From Anagrus nilaparvatae (Eukaryota > Arthropoda > Insecta > Hymenoptera > Mymaridae): a stretch of 64,000 nucleotides of DNA. The notes under the pieces were generated by a model. It did no database searches. It saw only the letters and a program-made list of their open reading frames with translations, and had not been told where the DNA came from. A program made the position numbers and the translations under genes. The DNA is taken from NCBI GenBank assembly GCA_022575985.1, contig JAKSXM010000040.1, positions 10,558,001 to 10,622,000 on the forward strand. The letters are read 5' to 3'. Below are positions 37,709-50,173 of this stretch, piece by piece. The number at the start of each line of letters is the position of its first letter. Positions within the stretch are counted from its first letter, which is position 1.

Positions 37709-39867
37709 ATTTGCTACAGATATAACATATTTGTTGACGCATTTTTCTACGAATAAATAGTTTACATAGATATACTGAAATATAAAAAGATAAAGAAAAT
37801 ATTTAAATTATCATGAAATTTTATGAATCTTGTTCATTTCTTGGTCTGTCGTTGTGATGAGAACATTTACACCTATAAAGTAATTAGAAGTATATAAACA
37901 CCTTGCTTTGTTTACTATTTTATCTTCTCCGTCAGACTTGATATGAAATTATGCGTGTAAAAAGAATTGATTTTCGTATATAAATAAGGTTTGTTTTGAG
38001 GGAATTCTATAGAAACCCATGCTGATAATGTAGAAATTTCTTGGAGTTTTACATGATAATAGAAAAGGTGTTTAATTTTTCACAAAATTTAGCAATAATA
38101 AGTTATTCTAAAATTGTTTGCTTTTGATATTAAAAATTTCTACTTTTCACTTAGACTCCTTATATATACGACAGTATCTGAATATATTTTAACTATGGAA
38201 TTGAAGTACACAATAATTCCACAGTGTAACTAGTAATTGCGCCAAAATTAACGTCGAAAAAAGTAAGGTTATATTTTTATGAGTTTATTGACACATAATT
38301 TGATATGTGTATACTATTTAATTATAAAAAACTTATTATGTCACTTTATTCACAGTTTATTTCTGTACTTAATAATGACACGAGAAATACAAAATTTTTG
38401 AATTTACATTGTATAAACTTCAAAAGTAAAGAACGATAACAAAATTGACTTCTTACTATTTTAGTGCACGCGCATCAATTTTTAATGAATTTGAAGCAAA
38501 CACCAACAGTACTTTTGAGTTTAGCCCATTCCTTATATTCCGCTTAAAAAGCTTGGATTTAAATTTAAAGTATGTTTTAATTTTGATACGGGAACGAAAA
38601 ATTATTACCTTTAAATAGATCTTTAGAAATTTTATATCAAACAAGTCATCATTTTCAATTGAATTAGATTGATTTTCAATTTCTGCTAACTTAGAATCAG
38701 TTAATATCATAATGAAAAAACAAAATGTTACTGCATTACTTTTATTATAAAGATTATTAATGAATTTTGAGCGAGCACAAGCAGTACTTTTGAGTCTCGT
38801 GCATAAATGTAATTATATTTTAAAAAAATTATATTATAATTTACAAATTTTTATACTTTTGACAAAGAAATGAAAAATTATTTAATTCAAATTTTAATTT
38901 AAAAGTTGTAGACCAAGCAAGTCCAAATTTTGAATCGAAATTGATTAATTTTAATTTCTAGAAATAGATTCTCTATTAATTTCATAAGAAAAAAATTTAA
39001 AGTCACTGAATATAGATTTACAATGAATTTCAATTAAACACCAACAGTACTTTCGAGTGTTGCCTTTTCCTTTGATTATGTTTGAAAAACTTGAGTAATA
39101 ATTAAAAAATATTTTTTATTCTGGTGTGCGAATGACAAATTGGTGACTTCAAATTGAGCTTTAGAATTTGTAGACTAAGCAGGTAAAAATAAAAACTTAA
39201 ATTAAATTGATTTGAGTTTGCTACAAAAAAAGAGTTAATTGATTTCATATAGAAAAAATGTAAAGAAACTGTATCACTTTAAATAGAATTTTCTTGAAAA
39301 ACGTGAGAAATAATTAAACAATTGTATTTATTTTTATGTGAGAATTATAAAGGCGTAACTTTAAATAGAGCTCTAGAAATTGTACACAAAGCTAGAAAAA
39401 ATTGAATAATAAATTAAATTGATTTTATTCTGCTAAGAATAAAAAGTAAATAAATTTTTTTAAAGGAAACATATGATAAATTACACTGCATCAGTTGGAA
39501 TATACAGATTTTCGAAAATTTTCAAGCAAACTCCAGCAATACTGATAAGTTCCGTAATTTAATTTAATTATTCTTTAAGAATTTGAATCATCTTTTAAAA
39601 AAATGTATTTTATTCTGATAAGAGAATTATAATATAACATTTTATACTTGAGCTTCAGATACTGAAGATCACACCAGTCAAAACATTGAATATAATTTAA
39701 GCGATTAAGAAAGTCTTTTAATAAAGAGTAAATTAGATTCATAAGAGAAAATGTAAATGACTCAGATTAACATTTAATTTAAAAAATAAAATAAATATCA
39801 AGCAAATACTGGCAGTACTTTTGATTTTAGCCCATTCCTTAAATTCTGCTTAAAAGCTTGATTTATA
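37709..39867. repeat. AT-rich spacer with decayed ~270-bp periodicity
   Basis: 37709-38450 shows nothing recognisable. From about 38500, a CCARCAGTACTTTTGAGTTT-like segment recurs near 38500, 38778, 39045, 39530 and 39805, several followed by a CCATTCCTTA and AAAAGCTTG text. Spacing is close to 270 bp or about double. It looks like an old tandem array; the CAGTACTTT word is shared with the satellite half-unit, but wider homology is not clear by eye. A 84-residue - frame at 38456-38710 is within it. Confidence 0.5.
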
Positions 39868-40896
39868 ATTCATTAGTTACGAGCTTTCGAAATCACCTAA
39901 AACAGCTGAAAATAACTCCAAAGCTAAATTAACCAATTTTGGATCATTTTTAAAATAACAAAATCAGTCTCGTTTTTAATGAGTTTCTTTACTAAAAATT
40001 TCTTTTAATATTTTTTTATTATTTACTTTAATTGTACATATTTGAAGTATTATGTTTCTGTTGAAAATAATTTTTCTTTACATTTTCAACGTCTTAGAGC
40101 AGTTCAAATGTTAAATATTGGGTTTTTTTAAAATTAAGAGACTTGGGATTTTTCTAGCAGATTCAAATGATTTTATATACTAGATTAAAATACGTATTCC
40201 CTACTAAAGTTTCTCGTACAATACGAACTCACTATTTATTTTAACATTTTACTACGCTTTACAGGAGAAATATTAATTTTTTTAGTTTTTTGGGTACCAA
40301 TTATGAGGGGACCAATTTTTTAAAGTTTCGCAGTCTTGAAGGAAAAATTTTCTGAATAATATTTGCTGGAGTTACTTATATATTTTTTCTCAGGAATTCG
40401 ATGAATCGCTATTTTTTTTTATCTGGGGATTTCCTTAATCATAAAATCTTATGTTTCTATTTTTACTGGTTTTGTCCAATCTTATATATTTTGCATTAGC
40501 AGCCCATTTGAGCCTACCGAGTTGGAAATATTTAAAAATATCTTTAATAAAAAAATGGACAGGAAAAAACTGCTAAAGAAAATACGAAATCGTTTAGCCT
40601 TATGATGAAAATTCACTTACTTATCAAATTTTTAAGTTATTGGACATCAAGTAACATGCAATTAAGATTATAGGAGAATTATTGCAAAATCTTAAATTAT
40701 TAATAAACTCGTTTATTAAAAAACAAAAAGTTTTAGAATTTTATCGAGTAGTTTTTTTCTGATTATTTATTTATTAAAGATAATTTTAAATATTTCCAAC
40801 CCTGTAGACTCAAATGGGCTACTAATGCAAAATATATAAGATTGTACAAAACCATTCAAAATAAAAACATAAGATTTTATGGCAAAAGAACTAGTT

Positions 40897-43141
40897 AGTT
40901 CAAGAAATAATAGTTTTTGACCCCCAATTAATTCTATGTATAGAAAATGGTTGGGATAAAAGTTGTGCGTATTGATGTGTACAATAAGGGGAACAAGTTT
41001 TGTCAACTCGCCGAGTATCGCGAATTTTGGCAAATCAATTTTTAGTTTTGCGTTTTCAGTTTTTTTTAAATTACGGGCAAACTATTCAAGATAAAAAAAA
41101 ATTTTTTAATGCAAAATAAAGCTTATCCAATCCCCTATCCAAAGAGTCCCTATAGCTTTCTGTACAATCTACCCATCCCGAGAAAATTGAAAATTAAATT
41201 GTACCTTAAATTTACTTCTGCGCGCGCCATTGGTATGCATATTTGTTAAAAATGTACCGCCTTCGGTCCAAAAAAAATGAATTTTAAAAACGTGCAATTT
41301 TTTGTATAAAAAAAAATGTACACTAAGTTGCTAAAACCTTTTTAAATAAAAAAAAAATATTTTAATAAAATTGTCTCTTAAATTTTGTCCACATGGACAA
41401 ATTTTAGTTGGAACGAATTTTCTTTAATTTAATGCAAAATTTTGGGGGGGTTAGAATAAAAATTAAAAAAAATTTTTTTTTGATTGTTATTTTTTATATC
41501 ATTGGGAAAAGATTTCAGTTTGCGTAATCTAAATATGTCTGATACGCCCAAAAATATTAAAACTTAAATATTTGGCCAATCGGAAAAAAAATTTTTTTTT
41601 TTTGACTTTGAATTTCTTTTGAGAATACTGATTTAAAGAAAAGTCTTAGAACAGTAAAATAGGTCTTATTTTAATTGGAATTTTCTGCAGATTTGGATGG
41701 TATGTTTATTTTTTATTTTTCGGTTGCAAATTTTGATATATACATTAAAATTGCGATAAGTGCCGAACAAAAAAAATTCCTTGTTTCTTAAAGAAGTTTA
41801 TAATGCCGTTTAAAACTGAAAATGTATATCGATTTTATTTTTTTTGGAATTTATTTTTGAATAGTTTATTTATCTGATCATGTAAATGGAAACTCAGTAG
41901 GGTGCCATCGCCCATGGCGAAATCGATTAAATGTAACACGTTTAAAAACCTGTTGGTATGAATTACTTGATTTTTTACTCCGTGGCTATGCGCGTGCGTC
42001 GCATCGGAGTTATAATAGTATATAATAGAGTATTTAACCATCAGCTATTTACTAACACAACGTGGATTCGTGTAGAAAACAATGGACGTTTTTAACATAA
42101 GTTCTTATGGAGATCGCTTATTAATTATTGATTTAAAAAAAATTTTTTGCTGAAATTGAATAAATGTATTATAATTTAAGTAAAGAATATAATAATCTTC
42201 AAGTACCATCTATTTTTTTCGCAGTTTTTTGGCAGATAATTGCAAATAACTCAAAAATAAGTATTATTTTAGGTTAGTGAAGTAACAAAAAACCTTTGGA
42301 AGTTTAATATTTTAGTCATCTTTAATTGATTATTAATAAAAATAATTATTTATTAACAGGAAAAGTTAGTTTGCTGAGAAATAAAACTATTTATTAATTT
42401 AGAAAATGTAATATTGTCAACAAATTTTAACATAAATTTTTAAAGGATAGTTTAATTTAAACTTGGTCAAAGTTTTGAAAAAAATTTATTTTTCAACAAA
42501 TATTAACTTTTGCTGTTAATAAATAATTATTATTTTTATTGATAATTAGTTAAAGATCACAAAAATATTAAATTTTTAAGGTAATAAATATTTAAAGTCT
42601 GAATTTTCATAAATTAAACTTTTTCTGTCAATTCTAACAATTTGGAAATATTTAAAAAAAAGTTATATTCCTTGATTGCGCGCATTAGGGTAGTTTTTGC
42701 TAAATAAAGGGTGAGAAATTAATTTTTAATAACAAATTTCCCGAAATTCTTGTTCAGCGACCCAAAAAACCTATATTAACCAAATCTGAATACTGAAGGT
42801 GCGAAAATAGCAAAAACACCCCTTTTTAGGGGTAATTTTTGCTAATTTAGGGGTGAAATATTAACTTTTCATAAAAAACCCCCTGAAATTCTTGATCAGC
42901 GACCCAAAAAACCCATATGGACAAAATCTGACCGCTCGAAATTCGAAAACATAGAAAAAAACCTTTTTATGGGTACTTTTGGCAAATTTAAGGGTGTTTT
43001 CGCAACTAGCGATATCCTGAGAGTTGACAAAACTTGTTACTCTTATTTTACACATCAATACGAAAAATTTTTCCCAACCATATTCTATACTTAGAATTAA
43101 TTGGGGGTTTAAAGGATTTTTGGAAATTATTTCTTGAACTA
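40897..43141. mobile_element. Inverted-repeat element, ~2.25 kb, nested in block P
   Basis: Ends TTCAAGAAATAAT and its complement. Inverted arms of about 140-170 bp share CCCCCAATTAATTCTA, TATTGATGTGTA and ACAAGTTTTGTCAACTC. It splits block P between CTAGTTAG and CTAAGTGA. Interior is AT-rich; frames at 41835-42041 and 42861-43196 have no recognisable domain. I cannot settle the target duplication. Confidence 0.7.
42680..43005. repeat. ~150-bp direct repeat, about 2.5 copies
   Basis: Successive copies share CAGCGACCCAAAAAACC, then an AAATCTGA text, a run of Cs or Ts, and GGGTANTTTTGC before the next copy. Non-coding. Confidence 0.6.
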
Positions 43142-43620
43142 AGTGATTTAATCGAATTGCTGAGTAAAAAATATATAAATAAATTGGTTCCCTCATAATT
43201 GGTACCCTAAAAAACTAAAAATTTATTTTTCTCGTGTAAGGCGTAGTAAAATTTTAAAATAAATAATGAGTTCGAATTGTACGGGAAAATTCATTACGAA
43301 TACGTCTTTTAGTCCAATTCATACTCCATCTTTTAGTCCATTTGAATCTGCTATAAAAATCCCAAGTCTATGAATTTTTAAAAAATCTAAAATTTAACAT
43401 TTGAACTGCTCTAAGACGTTGAAAATTAAAATAAAAATTATTTTCAACAGAAAGATAATACTGAATAATATGTAAAATTAAAGTAAATAATAAAAAAATC
43501 TGAAAAGAAATGAGTAATAAACAAAATCATTAAAAACGAGACTGATTTTGTTATTTTAAAAATGATCCCAAATTGGTAAATTTAGCTTTGGAGTTGTTTT
43601 CAGCTGTTTTAGATAATTTA

Positions 43621-44086
43621 ATTTAATTTAACTTTTTATCATTATCTTTTAATAATAATTCCACTAAAAGAAATTTTAAAAGCTAAAGAAGCAATCTTTA
43701 TTTAAAAAGGTTTTTTAAACTTTTGAGCTGCTTTAAGATGCTATTAATTAAAAATTTGTGTTATTTTTTTATAAAATTAATTTTTAGTACAATACAAGTG
43801 AAAAAACATAAGTATATCGTTTATAATGATTGTAATGGATAAAAAAAAACTTTCTAAATTGTTTTCTTTTAATATAGAAAAAACGTGATTTTGAGCTTTT
43901 TCAAACTCAAAAAAAACTATTGTACACGCAACATTTTTTCTGTTCATCGCTTTTTCATGACTATATATGATCTAAGGAACATAAAAAAACGTATTAGCAA
44001 GTTGTGCCTTCAAATTTTTTTTTTTTCAAAAGTTTGAACATGTAAGCGCAATTTTTTGGTGGAATTTCTCATATAAGTAAACATAA
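43621..44086. repeat. Inner right arm of the 38-kb element
   Basis: Inverted, diverged copy of 12330-12810 and 13036-13164, recognisable by GCGATGAACAGAAA, GTTGCGTGTACAATAG and ATGAGAAATTCCA (reverse complements here). Non-coding. Confidence 0.7.
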
Positions 44087-44088
44087 TA

Positions 44089-44915
44089 CAGGAGAGGAGG
44101 TAAATTTTTTTTTTAAGTGAAGCAGTAATTAGAGGCAATTCAGATCAACTTGAAATTTATTGCAGTTTGTCAAAAAAGGTGTCAAGTTCAGAAGTAAACA
44201 AGTTTGATTGGTTGGAGTTGGTCCAAAAAGTTGTAAAAATTGGCCACTGTTTTTTTGGCCAAAAATAAATAAATATTTAATACCTCGGGCAATATTAAAT
44301 GAATTTTAGTGAAAATAGGTACAAGGGCGTTTTTTAGGTCACTGATTACGATTTTAATGTAAGAAATTTCTCAAATCCCTGTAAACAGTAAAAACTACCC
44401 TTTTTTAAGGGTTATTTTTAAATATTTTGGAATTTTTGCTAAAATTATCAAATGCATGCCATTTTTTTAGAAAAATTAATGAAGAATTTTTTTTTTTTTT
44501 TTTTTATTATGGCCTGAAATTGAGATATAAGGTTTAATAATAGGGTGGTTAAAACTACCCCCAGAATAAGAAAAAATATAAAAAACATGACTTCATTATT
44601 TTTTTTGTATTTGGATCAATTTTTTGAAAACATTTTATCGTATATTTACTATCATTTAATTAATTGCCAGTGGGGGGGGGGGGTGAAAACTACCCAAAAT
44701 TTTATAAAATGAAATAAACGTTATTAAGTTTTTTTGTTGCCCCTTTTCGTTTTGCAACAAAAAAAGTAACAATATTTGCAACCCTGGGGGTGAAAAGTAC
44801 CCCAAAATGTAAAAAAAATTGAATAAAGTCGTAATTAAATTTTTTTCTAAAACCTTTTAATGTAAGCATAAAAAATAGCGATAAACAGGGGGTATTGTAA
44901 TGATTGTAAAGAGAT

Positions 44916-44965
<50 letters not shown>

Positions 44966-46910
44966 CGATTACATGGTTCTATTATAATCCTAAGTCCTTA
45001 AGCCTAAATTTTTCGAAGTCTCCTAATTATTCAAAGTCTCATTTGACCCCCCCCCCCTTCATTTTAAGTTCTGAAGTACCCCCTCCATATAAACATGCTC
45101 CATGTTAACATTTTAAGGACCTTTTTTAGTAACTTTTTTGTAATTTGATTTAAATTACCCCCCCAAAAAATTTTCTAAATCCGACACTGAAAGCACAATG
45201 ATTTTTTTTAAAGCCCAATTAAAAATATCCTTTAAAATAGCGCTCATAGCAAAGAAACTTGCCTTAATCCAAAAAAAAAATAGTTTTTAGCTCTTAAAAT
45301 CATTATTATTCTTTACCCCTTTATCGAAATTATTCGAAGTTTGGAAATAAAAGTTATTTCAAGTCCCTAAATCAAAATTATTCAAAGTCCCTAAATGAAA
45401 ATAATTTTCAATTCTAAATCTAAACTCAAATCATTCTGAGTCTCTAAATTGAAATAATTCTAAGTTCGTTTGCCCCCCCCCCCCCAATAACGTGCTTGAA
45501 AAACCCCCTGCCTATAAACATTTGTCGTGTAAACATTTTTCATGAAATGAAATATTTAAACGAAAAAAACACAAATCTTTGATTTTTGTGCCTTTTTTTA
45601 CTTACTTTAGGTTGTATGGCTAATTTACAGCAAAAAAGTCGGAATTTGAAATTTTACAGCAGCATTTTTTTGAGTTATCATCTAAGCATACGGTACTGTA
45701 CGATAATTGTTCATAACACTTAGAAATAGAGGGACCTAATGGATTAACTATAAAAATTTTTTTTAATTAATGAAAAAAATTTAGAATTTTGGCCATAACT
45801 TTTTTTTGGCTAATGATAACGAGATGTACAATGAACCGTTAAAAAGCTAAGGTTAACGCCAAAATTTCATGTTATATGCAACATTTTAATTGGATTGGCT
45901 ATTTTTCTTTAATTTCGCCCGACAAAAAAGAGAATTTACCGTTATAAACATAAAATAGGCAATTTTAAACGGCCAAATCTACATGCAGATGAAAAATTAT
46001 AACAAAAACTTGAATCACAAACAACTTGAAATAAATGCTAAAAAATTTGGCTGTTTAAAATAAATAATGTTCAAGCTGCTGGCCAAAAACTGAAAATGTT
46101 TTAAAAAATACACGGCTTTACCCAAAAGGCCAAAACATAAACAATAAATACCCGATAGGGCCAAAAATGGCTGGACATATTTAGGAACAAGTGTTCTGAC
46201 TTTTCACCAAAGGATTTTTTTTCCAAGCACCTTAGCCCAGATGGCGCTAAAAAATTGGCAAGAAAAATTTTGGAAAAAAAATTATTTTGCCCATGACTTT
46301 TTTTATGCTTATTTTAAAAGGTTCTAGGTGGTCTCAAAATTTCCCAATTTATCATCTTGCAAAATGATAGGAATAATTTTTTTTGGGAAAGTAATATTTT
46401 TCCAGGTATTTACGCCAGAACGATCCGATTTCTTAATTTTTCGTTAAACAAACATTTTTGCCATTTCATATCTCCTTTAATATTATCGTACAAAAATAAA
46501 AAAAAATCGCTTTATTTGTCAACGAAAATACTTCATATTAATAATATAGAAATTTTTTTGTAATACTACCAGATTTTAAGTAAAATTAAAAAAAATTTTT
46601 TTAAATAAAAATTTTTTGGGCTAAAATCACACTTTTCATTGCGCTATAATTCGGAAGGGGTTCATTTTTATGAAAAATTTCAATGTTTTTATTTTAAAAA
46701 ATGATAATTTATCGATTGGATACGTTATTTTGTTTTCAACTCCCCCCCCCCCCCCCCCATTAAGTTCCTCCGCCACCCCTCCCGCCCTTTTTGCAACTAT
46801 CGGAAATTGTTTACTTTGGTATTGGGCACCTTTCTTAAAAAAATTAAAGTTACATCAAGTATCTGCTACTTGCCTCTAATTACTGCTTCCAGATTTTACC
46901 TCCTTTCCTG
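44089..46910. mobile_element. TIR element, 2,822 bp, CAGG ends, TA flanks
   Basis: Left end CAGGAGAGGAGGTAAA, right end reverse-complements to CAGGAAAGGAGGTAAA; both continue to GAAGCAGTAATTAGAGGCAA within 50 bp. TA at 44087-44088 and 46911-46912. Absent from the matching place in the left arm (about 12300), so it is a later insertion. Interior holds C/G runs, a GA microsatellite and repeated GGGTRGTTTTAAC-like text. Frames at 46357 and 46670 lack domains. Non-autonomous; family not identified. Confidence 0.75.
44921..44966. repeat. (GA)n microsatellite
   Basis: Uninterrupted GA for about 37 bases, then GAGCGAGAGAGCG. Confidence 0.95.
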
Positions 46911-46912
46911 TA

Positions 46913-48650
46913 GTAAGTATTAGATTAAAAAAAAAACTAATCAGGTAATAATAACAATGAATAAAAAAAAAACTTTTATTGATTTATAACGATGAAGTAA
47001 AATAATCTTGTATTGCACATCTTCAAAGTTAAAAAATATGTATCTTGTGACTCGATACTTGTGCACAAAATTTTCTCAATTAAATAATCAGGTAATCATC
47101 ACAATGAATGAGAAATACTTTTAATTAATTTATAACGATGAAATCAAATTATCTTTCATTGAACATCTTCAAACTTAAAAAATCTATATTTATCATGTGA
47201 CTCGATACTTGTGCACAAAATTTTAAAGAAATAGCTTACTTTGTTCAGCAACAATTTTTTATTAAACCATTTTTAAAATAAATTTTAAAATTATCATTTA
47301 CAACAATAACATTTTAAATTTACAAATTAGTTAAAGTTTTAGTTTTAAAATTGTTTGAATATTTACAAGTTAAATGACTATTTCATAAAGTTGTCATAAA
47401 CCATGCAGTATTTGCATACTTTGCTTATTCGAGTGAGAGCGGAGAGCATTGGACCTAAAAGGCAATAAAAAAATGATTTTTTTAACAAAAAGTGATACTC
47501 CTTATATTGATGAGCTGATAAGAAAATTTATTTTTCAGTGCAATCATAATGTTGTATACTTCTCTTTTGTAGTAAATGAATATTTTAGGGATTTGACGTT
47601 AAAAAGATACATACGCAAAGTCTATTTACTCAGAAATTTTTTACGTAAAATGCACTCACACATTTACGAAAAAAAAATATTTTGAACCTCAACTTAAGGT
47701 TTATTTTGCTTGCTTTTCTGCACTCTGCACTGAATATTAAAATTTGTTATGAAAAATTAACTATTTTTTTTAGTACTTTATAAGATTTAAATATAATTTT
47801 TTAAAAATTTTAATTATTATGAGTGAAATCTATGAAAAAAAGTTTCTGAAATTTTGAGGTTATTTATCCATAATTTCTGGGTAAATAGACGCAGCCTCTT
47901 TTTAATCGATACTTGTGCACTAAAATAATTATTAAAAAAAATGTAGAATTATCTTGCGCATCTAATTCAATAAAACGTCAAAACGTCTCGGATACAAAAA
48001 AACCAATGTGTGCTAATATACATAACACAATTTCATGATGCACAATTTTTTTATTATTCACTACTATCACTTTATATTCATTTATTTATTTTTTATAATT
48101 TATTTTTATTTATAATTTATTTCAACTAGCACTTTTTACTTTAATTTAATTAAGAATTAAGTTCACTAGTGACATGTAAATAGAATAATACCGATCAGCT
48201 GATTAAATTTTCTATAGTAAATACCTACCGGATATAAACAAGGCCGCCATGTTATTACATTCATGCGTTCCTAAATTAATCAAATTCAGGTTAGGCTTGA
48301 AGTTGAATTCGATATATTTTTATTTACTAATTTTACGAATAAAAATTTAAAATTCTTAACTTTTATTTCACGATATTTCCAAAAGTTTTCAACATTAATA
48401 AGTACCGATTGATATTTTAGCATTTTTTTGAACCTAATTACCATTTTCTAAAAAAAATTGAAAAAAAAAACGTTTTTTTCTCAAAAATAAAATTTTTATT
48501 TCTTTTTATGATTAATTTTATGCAAAACCAACTACGGCATTGTATTCTCTACATATTTTTACATATTCCCACCAAGTTTCACCTAAAAATATTAATTCCA
48601 GCCTGAGCAATCCATTTTAAAAGTTGTTGCGCGAAAAAATTGTCACACAG
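46913..48650. repeat. Outer right arm of the 38-kb element
   Basis: Inverted, almost identical partner of 10553-12275, including the same 78-residue frame (47449-47685, + strand) and the GTGCACAAGTATCGA motifs. Ends at CACACAG 48650 followed by TA. Confidence 0.85.
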
Positions 48651-48652
48651 TA

Positions 48653-50155
48653 TATTACTTGAGATTCATTAAAAAAAATAATTTAGATTTAATTTCAACT
48701 AAACAAACAAATTTATGTATTTTAAATATAAAAAGATTCTAATCAATTTTTAAATTCTAAAATAAAATATTAATTTCAGATAAAAAAAAATTAATAATTA
48801 TTAATTTGATTCAATTATAAAAATAAGAACTTTAATGATTTAGCGTTATATTTATAATAGTTTCTTTTTAACGTTACATACAATAATACATACATTCCAC
48901 ACTGTGCGCACCACCACTTAATTATTTTTAATTTTGGTTAATTATAAACAAAAAATTTTAAATTTATAAAAGATACTTAAATGACATTATATTACAAAAG
49001 AAGAAAAAATTTTAATTCAAAATGATAAAAATTTAAGTAACTTTAATTTAAATTAATGATTTTAATTATTTAATTATACCATACACAAAAAAAAATATTC
49101 ATATATAATCAAAAGAAACAAGAGCAATAGAGAAAATTATAAAAAAGAGAGAGAGAAAATTCAAACGCGGACTCTTTTTATTATAAATCTAATTGCAAAA
49201 ATTGCGCAAGTCCAAAAAGGACAACGTAAAGAAGAGAGAGAGAAAATTACAAAATTTACTTATCTAATCGCATAGTGATGTTAATGATCACGTGCTTGCT
49301 CCAAAATCCCAAAAATAAATATGGCCACATACAGCATAACGAAATTGAAAATCCGAAGAAGAAACTGAAATTGACCACGTGACACAAATTTATTTCCGGT
49401 CCAAAATGCTAAATGATGTCGTTCCAATAATTCACAAAAATTTCTCTTGAACCGCCAAATTACTTCCTTCTTTTTCTCTCTTCTTTCTATTTTTCAAAAT
49501 GTACGTCAACTCTCACCATATTTGCGAATAATAAAAAATATATTCGAAACAATATTAATATCTTTGTTATTGATAATTTTTTCTTGACTCCAAAAAAAAA
49601 AAATTTTTCTCCAAATAATTATTTTAATCCTTTTTATTTTATATCACACGTCGCCACATGACATGAAAACTTGAGAAAGAAGAAAAAAAGATTTCGTCGT
49701 CGTCGTTGTTGTTTTAATAAGCCTGTACATGACGCGCCGGTATATCTTGAAAAGACGCCATTTCTTCTTTTTCTTTTCGTAATACTTGTTGCATGTGATA
49801 ATTATTTTAATGAGATAATTTCACTTTTGGAGTATAAAAAATAATTTTTATAAATGATGTTTATTTTTTCGTCTACTCAATAAAATTCTTGATTCCGTTA
49901 TCATGAGTACATTTGCACGTTTTTTTATTTAAATTTTTGAGGTCATTAACCTTTGATAAAATTAAATTGCACTTTTTTATAAATTCTGTGTATTTCATAA
50001 ATTTACACTGTGCACCACATGTAAAAATACATTCACATAAGTTTCATGTAATAAAACTGCCACAAAAAAATAATTAAATCAATCACACGACTTTTCTTTT
50101 AAATTCTTCACTGCCCTTGATGTGTTCACAATTATTTTTTACAAGTAAAAAATAA
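48653..50155 (-). other. BEL-B leader, LTR-proximal part
   Basis: Non-coding sequence between the 5' LTR and the 38-kb insertion. Contains two GA-rich patches (about 49146-49158 and 49234-49246) and a CGTCGTCGTTGTTGTT run near 49698. No open frame of note. Confidence 0.6.
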
Positions 50156-50173
50156 GGCCACAAGGATGCCAAA
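50156..50173 (-). promoter_or_regulatory. Probable primer-binding site of BEL-B
   Basis: On the - strand TTTGGCATCCTTGTGGCC follows directly after the LTR end ATAGACA. A TGG within a few bases of the LTR is where the 3' CCA of the priming tRNA pairs. I do not recognise which tRNA fits. Confidence 0.6.

Larger units (their letters stand above)
39868..43620. repeat. Palindromic block P, right copy, with insertion
   Basis: 39868-40650 repeats 13165-14280 in the same orientation; 40650-40890 plus 43142-43620 completes the opposite arm. Centre near 40650. It has the GAGGGGACCAATTTTTTAAA segment, which the left copy keeps only in its second arm (near 14660). Interrupted by the element at 40897-43141. 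Confidence 0.7.
10553..48650. mobile_element. 38-kb terminal-inverted-repeat element carrying a satellite array
   Basis: The left end reads CTGTGTGACAATTTTTTCGC and the right end is its reverse complement. TA lies just outside each end (10551-10552, 48651-48652), as expected for a TA-targeting DNA transposon, though TA could also be part of the terminus. Arms are about 10553-14880 and 39868-48650, the latter longer because of nested elements. Between them are a 21.4-kb satellite, a MITE cluster and a degenerate repeat region. No frame encodes a recognisable transposase; frames are short, AT-driven and mostly repeat-derived. It is either a giant non-autonomous element or a composite built by several inverted elements. 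The matched ends inside a BEL leader argue that it is bounded as one unit. Confidence 0.75.

Noticed and set aside
41835..42041. His-rich 68-residue frame resembling a metal-binding protein
   Set aside because: Isolated, short, inside a non-coding inverted-repeat element, with no start context or conserved motif.
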